This document shows positions 54,931 to 64,000 of a stretch of 64,000 nt of DNA, one piece after another. The position numbers and the translations under genes are program-made. The notes beneath the pieces were generated by a model. It did no database searches. It was not told where the DNA came from and saw only the letters and a list, made by a program, of their open reading frames with translations. The first letter of the stretch is position 1, and each line of letters starts with the position of its first letter. The stretch is from Lucifuga dentata. Lineage: Eukaryota > Chordata > Actinopteri > Ophidiiformes > Bythitidae. The stretch spans positions 124,001 to 188,000 of the forward strand of contig VXCM01001318.1 in NCBI GenBank assembly GCA_014773175.1. The letters are read 5' to 3'.

Positions 54931-57900
54931 TCAGCGAAGACTCTTATTTAAATATTGCACAAACATGTTGGAAATTTGTCCCGTGTTCTCTGTTGGGTGC
55001 ATCTTGGTGTAGCTGATGAACTGGCGCCGTAATTTCCGTAGCTCTGCCATGTTAATGCTCCTGGTCAGCTCGATGTTTAATATCAGGTTAAGGATGTCAG
55101 AGCACAAATCTTTAACTCCTTTCTCACACAGGAACCGGTAATTTGCCTAAAGTAGATGTACAGCCCTTTCAAACACAGGAGTAACTGATAACATTAATAT
55201 CAGCTGCTTTCCATGGGCCCTGGTGCTATTCAAATGCTGACTCATTCGCTGACACACCTTTACGGAAAATAGCAAACCTTATTACTTCCACCTGTGCTGC
55301 TCCCACTATGATAAGTCAAAAGTCCACAATGAGAAATGTCTGTCAGGTCCATGACAAAGAGAACATTATGATGAAACAACACAAGTACTGAACTTTACTG
55401 AGTAACTGAGTAATCTAAATGATGCGCCTGGCTCTGAAAGTTTACCTGTCAATAATGGACTAACTTTTAATTTCGTTTTGCCTGGGCCAACATGTTCAAA
55501 GGAGGAAAATCTAAGTGTTTGCTTCTGAGAATGTCTGACAAAGTGTTTCCTCCAGTAAAGTTCACTAACAAATCACAAGCCACAGTGTGTTATTACAGGT
55601 AAGACCTTTGAGGTTCATCGGTTGCTGTGCCTGCAATTTATATCCTTTGAAGTTCAACCACTTTCCACCTTTTAACAAGTCTCGTCATTTGATATGGGAA
55701 TACCCTGCCTCCCTGTGGTCTGGGATTATCACTTTCTTTAAGAAGGGACAGTTTAAAAAAAAAAAAAAAAAAAAAAAAAGGGAAACAGCATAAATAAACA
55801 CAGGACCGGGAACATAATAGAAAAACCTATTAAATCTGTTTCACATGAATGTGTTGAAGTAACATTTTAAATAATGATTTGTACATTTTCATTATGTAAA
55901 AAGGATATCTTTTCTGTAGTTCCTGGTACTGAAATGAGATCCCCAGGGACACTTGTCTTCTGCGCATTAAAAATTGCCTGAAAAACACGTGAGATTCCTA
56001 CTTTTGACACAGCGTACTATAAATCTAAGCAGACGGGTATGAACAAAGTGATACGCTAGAAGCAAAGTATGCAAAAGCAAAATTTAGAATTCAAGAGAAT
56101 AAATGTCTCAGACAAACCATTAACACATCTTGTGTGATCTTGTCCAGCTCGTACAGGAAGTTTGCAGATGACAACGGTTGCTGCAAAGGTAAATAAGAAC
56201 GCCACTATTACCACCAACGACTCCAAAAAAGACACCGTGACAATTAAAGCATAAATTCAGACATAATAAACAGTACCTAAACTCTATGCATGCAAAACAG
56301 CACGTCACTTACACTCTGTGTAGACTGGTTAGGTGGTGGTGCTTTTCGTTTGAATATTGCATCAGAGATTGCTTCAAACGGCAAAGTGTCGTCTTTCAGG
56401 ATGGTGAACAGAGGACTGTCCCATCGGTTTCTGGAGTCTGGTGCTTCAAACCTCAACACTAAAGCATCAAAGCTACAAAAGCATATTACATGCTGTATGG
56501 TTTTAATGCTGACAGGCATAAAGCATTTTCAATCCCATCCAAAGATGAAAGGTAGAGACTAACAAACATCTCTACAAGTTTCACACTTACATGTCCTGGG
56601 TGTACTGCTCTGTGGGATCTCTACTACTGTTCCATGCTGAGCTCACTGCATCTGAAGTCAGACAGTACACCTTCAGAAAAAGATAGCAGATTTAAGATTA
56701 CTAGTGACTGTTTGGGGAAATTTTCTGGCTTTTATTTTTTTTCAGATACTAAAAGTCCAGTAGTTGCAGCTCTAGTATACTTACCAGGCAGTGTGGTGTC
56801 TGTGCATGTTTGATGAGACAGTACAGTTCATACCGGTAGCCTGTAAGGTATTTAAACTTCAAATGTAAGAGCATAATCATAATGTCTCAAAAGAGAAACT
56901 TCATGCTACCGTTAGGAAGATTTACCTTTTATGTAATTTAAAGAATCCACAATTACAATATCATCCTTGCTGACTTTTCTGAATGACAAAGAAACAAGCA
57001 TTAAAAAGGATTGTGAGAATATCAATACATGATCAAATTCTGGGATTATTCTGAACAACCTACCTCTCAACTTCAGCTTTCAGAGAAGCTCTTACATTTT
57101 TTTCCTTTTGGGAATCTGCAATATAACCAACAATCATAAAACAGAATAAAACAGTCTTCTTTATGAACATGATGAATCAAACAACAAAATCTGTGCAGCT
57201 AATCCACAAAACTAGTTTAATTCAGCCTGTTACTTCATCTAGGGATTGTGGGTTATTTACATGTGTTCATCATGTGGCAATTTAAAGATTAAATCATTAT
57301 TATTTCGCACAAAAATAAACAGTCAGAAAAAAATTTTGTTGCAAGTGTTTCTCAAAAAAAAAAAAAAAAANAAAAAAAAAAAAAAAAAAAGAGTGGAAAT
57401 CACCTGTTATTGCTGGTTCTGTCTTCTCACAAGTGAGAATTTGCTGCTTTTCTCAGTTTCGTATAATTGTAAATTTAATTTTCTTGTGCTTTTTTTAAAA
57501 ACTGTTCTAAGACAAAATAAGAAATCTAAAAACATCACTGTGGCTCTGGGAACGTGTGATAGAAATTTTTACAATTTTTAGCATAATAATCGAAAAAAAC
57601 GTGAGGGGGCGACACGCACCAAACTCCATTCAAAACTCTGCTCATTTAACAAGCAAGCGCACATTCCATCAGGACTGACAAAACCTTTTCAGGCTTTTCA
57701 GTTAAACTAGAACTTACTTACTAGAACTTAATTTACAGCTGTTTGTGAATAAATAGCATGCATAGGGATTTCCGGCATAACTCTGCCTCTTCTAAAGGCC
57801 ATAAGACATATAAAACACATCATAGCCGAATGAAGTTAGGCATGGCGAGCTCAACTTGCCTGCGTAAACAGAGTTCTTCTCAACACCCATGGCTTCATCT

Positions 57901-58010
57901 CCCACAACGTGAACCTTTCGCTCTGTATTCTTTTCGAAATACACCTTCAGTTGCTCCGTCCTCCGTGTTTTACCACTACAAGGGTAACCACACATCACTA
58001 TAAGAGGCAT
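54931..58010 (-). CDS. kti12: KTI12 homologue, Elongator-associated P-loop protein
   Basis: Kti12 is a P-loop protein that works with Elongator in wobble-uridine modification of tRNA. Exons in coding order: 58010-57860, 57115-57064, 56978-56926, 56840-56785, 56670-56591, 56472-56313, 56180-56118, 55977-55909, 55074-54931; phases agree, 275 residues. The Walker A motif GYPCSGKT is at residues 8-15. Further landmarks: DDIVIVDSLNYIKGYRYELY, LRFEAPDSRNRWDSPLFT, APPPNQSTQSQPLSS, SVPGDLISVPGTTEK and MAELRKLRRQFISYTKMHP. All match human KTI12, which is longer because of an insert this protein lacks. Intron 1 uses a GC donor (GCAG|GCAAGT) and intron 8 uses AT-AC splice sites (see findings). The human gene, to my knowledge, has no introns. 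Confidence 0.95.
55075..55908 (-). other. U12-type AT-AC intron of kti12 (intron 8)
   Basis: The intron begins ATATCCTTTTT, an exact match to the U12 AT-AC 5' splice-site consensus. It carries a branch-point match TCCTTAAC at 55094-55087, and ends TTAAAC with a terminal AC at 55076-55075. Joining GAAAAG to ATCGAG gives TTEK|IELTRSINMAE, equal in length to human TTEHLRFTRPLTMAE. Confidence 0.88.
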
Positions 58011-58308
58011 AGCGGCTCCGTATTTACGAAATAAATCAGACTTAAAGGGATAGATGTTAGCGGAACATCTTTAGTTTAACCCGGAAATGATAGCAAGTGT
58101 ACGGAACTAGAGTCCATGTTAATTGGTGACATGAATGCTCATTATGCTGTTGTAGTACCTCATGGCTACGATTTAATTATCTCGTTCGCACACATTAGTA
58201 ATTTACGACGGCGTATTAAGGCCATATAAGACGAAAAAAAAAAAAATCGCAAATGCCACCGCCCAGGCTCCCTAGAAAACTTGATGCAAATCAGAAACGT
58301 ATGGTTCT

Positions 58309-58373
58309 GTCAGGATTTAAAACAAAAGGTTTGCTTAACAAATCCAGTGTTGTACCAGTTGAGCTAACCTGAC
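58309..58373 (-). pseudogene. tRNA-like sequence, probably a decayed tRNA or tRNA-derived repeat
   Basis: On the minus strand, 65 nt begin GTCAGG and end CCTGAC, which could pair as an acceptor stem. TTAGCTCAACTGG resembles a tRNA A box, but the expected B box is degenerate (TTGTTTTAAATCC). The length is short for a tRNA, so a functional gene is unlikely. Confidence 0.35.
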
Positions 58374-58792
58374 ACAGAACCAACAAGAATTTCTACTAAT
58401 CTGCAGGAAAAATGGATTGATAGACTTTTAGAAAATATTACAGGCGCATTCATATATGCATTTAGTAAAATTTTACGTCCTTGTGCTTTAACGACACCTA
58501 GGAAACGTTCAAGTAATAAAAAGGGTAATAAGGTTTTTATTTGATGTTAATACCATACTAATGATAGTATCTTTTTCGTTAATGTCGGTACATTCAGGTT
58601 AAAGTCACCAGTTAACATGGAATCTACTTATTCCGGAACACCAGAAACCTTTTTATGACGTCCAGCAGGAGGCGCCATGATCCTAAAAATAAATCAGAAA
58701 TGTGATGGAAATGAATTACCAGTTCATTGGCTCTCACATCAGTTATTTTTTTGTGCAACACAGTTTCATTTATACAAAAGAAACAAATCATC

Positions 58793-58919
58793 CATCCATC
58801 CATCCATCCATCCATCCATCCATCCATCCATCCATTTTCTAAACCCGTTTGTCCTNCATCCATCCATCCATCCATCCATCCATCCATCCATCCATCCATT
58901 TTCTAAACCCGTTTGTCCT
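58793..58919. repeat. (CATC)n next to a fish interspersed-repeat end, duplicated around a single N
   Basis: (CATC)n followed by cattttctaaacccgtttg occurs twice, left and right of the N at 58856. The right copy continues into GGGTCACGGGGGGGCTGGAGC, the familiar end of a dispersed fish retroelement. The duplication probably reflects unmerged contig ends. Confidence 0.75.
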
Positions 58920-59069
58920 GTTTAGGGTCACGGGGGGGCTGGAGCCTATCCCAGCGGTCATATTTTACATCTATTGGTTCATACTGTAAACCACTTAATT
59001 AAAACTGCATAAGATGACAAACAGAAAATAATCAGAAACGTTTGAGACTGATGTAGCTTTCAGCACTAG

Positions 59070-59075
59070 TTTATT
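59070..59075 (-). promoter_or_regulatory. Candidate poly(A) signal of nmb
   Basis: AATAAA on the minus strand, about 200 bp beyond the nmb stop codon. Confidence 0.45.
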
Positions 59076-59276
59076 AGCAGGTAACTTTTACATAAACTTT
59101 ATGTTCAAATAACTGGACCTCAGAACATTTGAGTAGTTCAGACTGAAATCACTGATAGATAGCATGCCACATTTTTTTTTTTTTTAATGTAAAGCAAATA
59201 GGCTTATACTACATTGTTACAAGGAGATTTATAAACTCTTCTGTGGGATAATCACAATTGATGGTAGAAATGGTCC

Positions 59277-59826
59277 TCAAGCAGGATCCCCTCCTCTAAA
59301 TAGATGGAAAAAAAAAAATTATCAGGATTTAAAAGAAATTCACAGTATAACCCCATGCAACCTATAATGATAACTTTACAATAATAATATAAACTAACAT
59401 GTCCAAATCCTTTTTTTGTGGCGCTTGGTGGGTATTCAGCATATGATGGAGCAGCTCCTTCAGATCCTCCGCTGTGTGCAGAGGGCTCACAGCTCTGTCT
59501 CCAGTGGGAACCCTTACATCTCCAAAAGCAGACTCCATAAAGGAACTATCCACAACACTTTTCTTGCCCATGAAATGGCCTTATTGAACAAACACACAAT
59601 CTCAAACAGTTAAAAGAAAAAAAATGTGCAAAAAAAAAAAAAAAAAAAAGTAACTAGTCTTACCTGTTGCCCATAGATTCCCTCTTGGATTCACCTTAAT
59701 CTTTGAAATTTTATTTCTTAGCTCAGTTAGATCAAGAGTCATTGAAGATGTCATTGTAATGAATGACATTAGGATGAAAGAAGCCAGGAATCCTGCTCGA
59801 TAGATCTTTGCCAACCTGCCTCTCAT
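59277..59826 (-). CDS. nmb: Neuromedin B prepropeptide
   Basis: A secreted bombesin-family neuropeptide acting on the G-protein-coupled receptor NMBR. Exons in coding order: 59826-59664, 59579-59399, 59295-59277; phases agree, 120 residues. A basic N-terminus and hydrophobic signal sequence (residues about 10-28, AGFLASFILMSFITMTSS) precede the peptide. Mature neuromedin B is unmistakable: GNLWATGHFM at residues 49-58, preceded by Arg (single-basic cleavage) and followed by Gly-Lys-Lys (amidation donor plus dibasic cleavage). The intron splits the codon for Gly55 inside the active peptide. The C-terminal flank (VVDSSFMESAFGD…) is variable, as usual in this family. The start is the ATG at 59826; the frame runs on upstream only through a TTG. 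Confidence 0.95.
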
Positions 59827-60861
59827 TCCTCTGATGTGTTCCACACAATACAATGCCAGTTAAACTGTCTTTGCTGTTACTTTGGGGACAAACAGTTATA
59901 CTGAGAGAGAGAGGGTGGGCTAAATATTCTGATGGTCTGAAGTCATTAATTGGTGGTCGATCCCTTACTTAATCCATGATACACACTGGACTGTACCATT
60001 CTGCTCCTCTGTTACCATTGTGAAGAATGTGACGTCAATACAAAACAGTTGACACCATCCTTTCAGCATGCAGCAGGTTAATACAAAAGCCAGTCTGTAA
60101 GACCTGTGACAAAGGACAAAGCGAATACATAATTAAAAGCACCAATTTATTTGTAAGTAATTAAAGTAAACATAACAGCAAGGCACATGTGCCACTGCAT
60201 GCTGAATAGATGTAATGGCTTCAGAAATGCTGCAGAACAAAGGTTTGTTGGCTACTGTATGTACACAGGTTACTTTCTTGTACAAGTCCTTATTGTACAC
60301 AGTATCAAAAGTACAAATATCTTTCAATAAACATTACAAAAAACACATCGTGAAAGATACATTTTCTTTTTAGACTCTGCAGGTTAACCACCACAGTGTG
60401 GTGATTTAAGGACTGATGCTTAAAATTAAGAGCTCATATAGCACTTGCAAAGAAAGTTCCCTTGCCAATTACGTCAATATGACTATATGGCATTAATGTC
60501 ACTCCCAAAATAATTTATAAAATTTAACAATGTGGGATAACACATTTTATAAACTAATTTTTACATTGCACTGAGATTACCTGCAACTCTTCAAACCTTT
60601 CAATATTTAACAATCACTGCCATTTACCATGGAGGTAGGAACTTTCATGTATTCAATACAAAACATGATGCTTTACAAATCAGGATCTTTGCACAAGAAA
60701 TATCCTTCAATTTGAGCTCTAATCTAAGTCTTTTAGACCCTCTGAAATTATTGTGAATTTAACACCAAACCTGGCCAGTGTTATCTTTTATACTATTTAT
60801 TTCCTGTGAACAGGGCCTGATTTGTAAAACATGAACTCCAATATTCCATCAAACTTCACTT

Positions 60862-61010
60862 TCACACCTGCTCCGGATTCCTTCTGAAACAGTGTACCCT
60901 GATTTCAACATCGACCATTCGCTTGCCTGAAAAATACAAATCTGGCAAGTTGAGGTATTTGCAATACTGCAGCACCACACATCTAATACCTCCGTCTCTC
61001 CATGTGTCCT
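60862..61010 (-). CDS. Unassigned candidate terminal exon
   Basis: On the minus strand an open frame encodes EDTWRDGGIRCVVLQYCK, then YLNLPDLYFSGKRMVDVEIR and VHCFRRNPEQV, followed by TGA. A pyrimidine-rich stretch and an AG precede it (acceptor at 61011-61012), and AATAAA lies 61 bp beyond the stop (60796-60801). The composition looks coding and the frame has normal codon choice. I do not recognise the protein, and no upstream exon could be joined to it with confidence. It could be an orphan exon of an overlapping gene, an alternative 3' exon, or a remnant. Confidence 0.35.
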
Positions 61011-61453
61011 CTGAACATCCATTCAAGAAAAAGAAAAAATATAAAATAATTTCAGGCAAAGTCTGACAGCCAACATGCAACACATTTACAGTAAACATAA
61101 AAGACACAAAGCATCTGTGAATGCTTACATAGTCAAAAGCAAATCTTGTTCTCTTGTAAAGCCAAACCTTAGAAGGCTTTACTTATCAAGGCAACTCCAC
61201 ACCTGTATTTGATGTGGTGGAAGAATACTTTTGTGATTAACAGGAATTTAAATGCTGAAGTACTAGTTTTAAAAGGATACACTGAACTATAAAATGATTT
61301 GTAATAAATGATGATAAACTAAATGAGAAATATAAAAAAGAATTGCAGCAATCATTTATATTTATAGACTATATCTATACACTGCATCTACCAACCTGAA
61401 TCTTATTCAGGTAAGAGTGTGGAGCTCTATACAATCCTTCAAAATAACTTTAA

Positions 61454-62129
61454 AGGACCATACCGGCCGTTTTGCATGTTTGAGCCTAATATATTCAATT
61501 TTCATACACGTAAGGTTACTGACAATCATTTCCCAAAGCATACTACTGGAACGGTGAATTAAATTTTTTTTTTTTTCCTGCCTTCCATACCGCCATTGGT
61601 TTCAGTTCATTCTGCTACACTATTAACATCAACTTGTTGTTACTTGAAACATTCTTGGGATAAGTAATCCATCATCGCAAACAAGATGTGTATTCAATTT
61701 TTTTTTTCAAGGTTACGTAATTTTAGCGTTTAAGCGCAATAAAAAGCGCGGAGTGATCTGAAAATGCTTCCTAGTGGTGCAGTCAAGTGCTGTAGTGAAG
61801 AACTGACAACAGGAAGCATTTTCAGATCACTCCGCGCTTTTTATTGCGCTTAAACGCTAAAATTACGTAACCTTGAAAAAAAAAATTGAATACACATCTT
61901 GTTTGCGATGATGGATTACTTATCCCAAGAATGTTTCAAGTAACAACAAGTTGATGTTAATAGTGTAGCAGAATGAACTGAAACCAATGGCGGTATGGAA
62001 GGCAGGAAAAAAAAAAAAATTTAATTCACCGTTCCAGTAGTATGCTTTGGGAAATGATTGTCAGTAACCTTACGTGTATGAAAATTGAATATATTAGGCT
62101 CAAACATGCAAAACGGCCGGTATGGTCCT
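61454..62129. mobile_element. TTAA-flanked foldback MITE, copy 3, palindromic
   Basis: Flanked by TTAA (61450-61453 and 62130-62133). Two 319-bp arms (61454-61772 and 61811-62129) read as exact reverse complements around a 38-bp centre (61773-61810). The ends are AGGACCATACCGGCCGTTTT, continuing into GCATGTTTGAGCC, as in copies 1 and 2. No coding capacity. Perfect arms suggest a recent insertion or homogenisation. Confidence 0.88.
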
Positions 62130-62446
62130 TTAAGCAATTCAGATAGTTATTAATAACAAAAATCAATGCCTGTTCTTTGAGATTAGTCAATAGCAGGCAT
62201 AAAAGCTGATACATTCCTGAGTGGCTCCACTTTTAATACTAATTTGTCTTCCAGCTTATGAAAATACTGATTAATAAACGTAAAGGATCTGTGTGAAATT
62301 ACTGCACCGACTCTGCATGACTTCACAGAAAATTCAAAAAATGAAATTGTGCCACCGCAACGCAGGCTATCAACCATCCCTCGTTACATTCACATGAAAC
62401 AGAAGATATTAAAGCAGCTTTAAAGAGACTGGAAGGTGAATGTGTC

Positions 62447-63944
62447 TTAATGGAGAGAGGCTGCTTGTGTCCGGGTGCCGAGATTTACGGTGCAGTCCAA
62501 AGTATGCTCACAGAGCAGACTCGCTGCCTCTTCTGCCTGCGAGAGCTCCGTTTCCTTCAACTCCATTTCCCAGTCATTCACCTCAGTCTTTGTTGATTTA
62601 AGTGACTGATTATCCTGCTCTTTCTCTCTAACCTCTGCTGTCGCCTCTTCCTCATCCTCCGCCTTGTCCTTCTCCTCAGAAGTTTTGACTTTGTGCACGA
62701 TGAAAAGGTGTCTGTTGAGGGACAGCGCAGATGTGAAACACAGCCCACAGTGGAGACACTGAGGAGTGTTTTCATGGGCTTTATGCTGAGGTATATGCTG
62801 CTGGAACTGTGCGCGATCCTCAGTGGTGAAGCCGCACTTTGAGCAACGAAATTGAGATTTCAGACGCTTCGCCGAGGGAGTATCTAGGCTACCGGTGTGA
62901 TCCTGTCCCTCCTCCTGTGTGCCCATAGCAGCTCGTTTTGAAATAAGCCCCTGCAAATCAAGAAAATCACAACTTAGAATAATTAGGAGTAAGATTAAGA
63001 AAATGCGTATGTGTGTCTGCTGTGAATGTTTTGTTTTTGTGTTGAGAGACAATAAAAGACTACCTTTCCCAAAGACTTTTTAGATTCCTGTATGTGTGTT
63101 TTTGGCATCAGGCCTAGATCAGGATTTTTGATTCCATGCATCAGACTGATGTGATTCTTCAGCATCACACTTGTTGCACATGTTGTCCTCATGTCCGTGC
63201 AATACCTGAAGAAGAAAAAATTGCAGATAAAGTGTTAGATTTTGAATGTTTACCAGCTTAATTTGACTAAATGTTCCAACAGTTTTAAAAAAATAATCCT
63301 TACCAACAAGTGTAAGTTTTCTTTTTTCCATCATGGTCAGTGCGGATATGTCTTCTCAAACTGGTAGTAGATTTAAAAGACTGCTCACAATGCTGACATG
63401 GATACCTCTTCACTGACTGCTGAGGGAAAGAGTCACATCAAAAAAAAAAAAGTTGAAAAAGTTCAATAACTTCTCAAATATCCATAAAGAATCACATTTG
63501 TTTTGTCAGGGTTCACATTAATCAACACTTCTGTAAATGTGCCTCAAAGGGCAATTTTAATTTGTATTTCCTGGCCAGATGTTGCTCAAGATGTTAAATC
63601 AGAAAATATACTTTGGATTTGAGCAGCCATTATTGTTTTGGTGTGACATGCACACTGAGGCATACGGAACCGACACTCACTTGTCTGTGGTTGGTCTTCA
63701 TATGAGACACGTAAAATTCTCGTTCAGGGAACCACTGGAGACACTCCCCACACGTCCAGCCGGTGGACTTCACATGAGGCTTGCTGTCCTGTTCAGCCTT
63801 CTTCCTGGGATTATCTGTGTGTTTAACAGGGCTGCAACCCTGCTGCTGCTGTTGGACCGAAGTAGCATCCTGGTAGCAATCAATCTTGTCTATTTGTTTA
63901 CCGATCTTCTCTTTGCTTGCTGCCATGTTTCCTCCATGCAAACT
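62447..63944 (-). CDS. znf592: C-terminal part of a C2H2 zinc-finger protein, probably ZNF592
   Basis: Exons in coding order: 63944-63681, 63419-63304, 63205-63064, 62950-62447; phases agree. The frame is open from an acceptor (GTAG at 63948-63945), so the 5' part of the gene lies outside the window. C2H2 fingers, in order: [20 protein letters not shown]…[21 protein letters not shown]…H, YTCWYCTDM…[21 protein letters not shown]…H and [20 protein letters not shown]…H. The CLQWFP…SHM and CLHCGLCF…HLFIVHKV patterns characterise the end of the ZNF592/ZNF687/ZNF532 family, nuclear proteins of the ZMYND8-associated Z3 complex. An acidic tail follows, ending at residue 168 of the last exon. ZNF592 is preferred over ZNF687 because nmb is adjacent; this is inference. 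Confidence 0.75.
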
Positions 63945-64000
63945 CTACAAAAAAAAACAAAAAAAAACAAAAAAAAACAAAACAAGATTCAGGTGCGATG
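63945..64000. other. Intron of the C2H2 gene at the window edge
   Basis: A-rich tract of (CAAAAAAA)n type, which in gene orientation forms the T-rich stretch before the acceptor at 63945. Confidence 0.6.

Larger units (their letters stand above)
58011..59276. other. kti12 upstream region and nmb 3' flank
   Basis: Contains the kti12 promoter side, a tRNA-like remnant (58309-58373), a duplicated (CATC)n block around an N (58793-58919), and an nmb poly(A) signal. No further gene is seen. Confidence 0.5.
59827..62446. other. Region between nmb and the C2H2 gene
   Basis: Holds the nmb promoter, an unassigned coding-like segment (60862-61010), a 676-bp palindromic MITE (61454-62129) and the 3' UTR of the zinc-finger gene. 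SEC11A, which separates NMB from ZNF592 in human, is not recognisable here. Confidence 0.5.

Noticed and set aside
55077..55137. Open frame (ANYRFLCEKGVKDLC…) running directly into the last kti12 exon, with an AG just upstream
   Set aside because: It would insert about 20 residues absent from human KTI12 and leaves the preceding exon without a usable GT donor; the AT-AC join is colinear and has the U12 branch point inside this stretch.
58693..58925. Frames made of IHPS or MDGW repeats
   Set aside because: Translations of the (CATC)n microsatellite around an N.

Overview
The window looks like a ray-finned fish (teleost) nuclear genome. Genes are split by GT-AG introns. Fish-type repeats occur throughout: a non-LTR retrotransposon fragment, MITEs, (CATC)n next to a fish interspersed-repeat end, and (TG)n. 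Vertebrate gene order is preserved, with no operons, CRISPR arrays or bacterial genes. The sequence is a draft assembly: one 52-base N gap and 15 isolated single Ns, nearly all inside homopolymers or simple repeats.

Left part (1-43.3 kb): this block matches the order SCAPER - RCN2 - PSTPIP1 - TSPAN3 known from human 15q24. scaper fills 1332-26162 on the minus strand (33 coding exons worked out, about 1536 residues). It is head-to-head with rcn2 (plus, 28629-30330, an EF-hand ER-lumen protein ending in HDEL). pstpip1 follows (plus, 31079-37180, F-BAR plus SH3) and converges on tspan3 (minus, 39022-43327, a 253-residue tetraspanin).

Middle part (44.5-52.2 kb): two intronless cholesterol 25-hydroxylase-like genes lie in opposite orientation (44579-45406 minus; 51377-52198 plus). 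Between them is an 11-exon gene for a protein with two CCCH zinc fingers, an RWD-like segment and a C-terminal CHY zinc finger (46543-50156).

Right part (54.9-64 kb, all minus strand): kti12 (54931-58010, 9 exons), neuromedin B (59277-59826, 3 exons) and the 3' end of a C2H2 gene of the ZNF592/ZNF687/ZNF532 family (62447-63944, continuing beyond the window). ZNF592 is the likely identity because NMB and ZNF592 are near neighbours in human 15q25.

Most notable observations: (i) the last kti12 intron reads as a U12-type AT-AC intron, and its first as a GC-AG intron; (ii) three TTAA-flanked elements share termini, one of them a 676-bp palindrome with apparently perfect 319-bp arms, another ending about 60 bp before the rcn2 start codon; (iii) three phase-0 exons add 117 residues to the N-terminus of SCAPER compared with the human protein as I remember it; (iv) the CCCH-RWD-CHY gene, for which I know no human counterpart; (v) an unrecognised coding-like terminal exon at 60862-61010. 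All identities come from reading the sequence and from memory of the families; no search was run.
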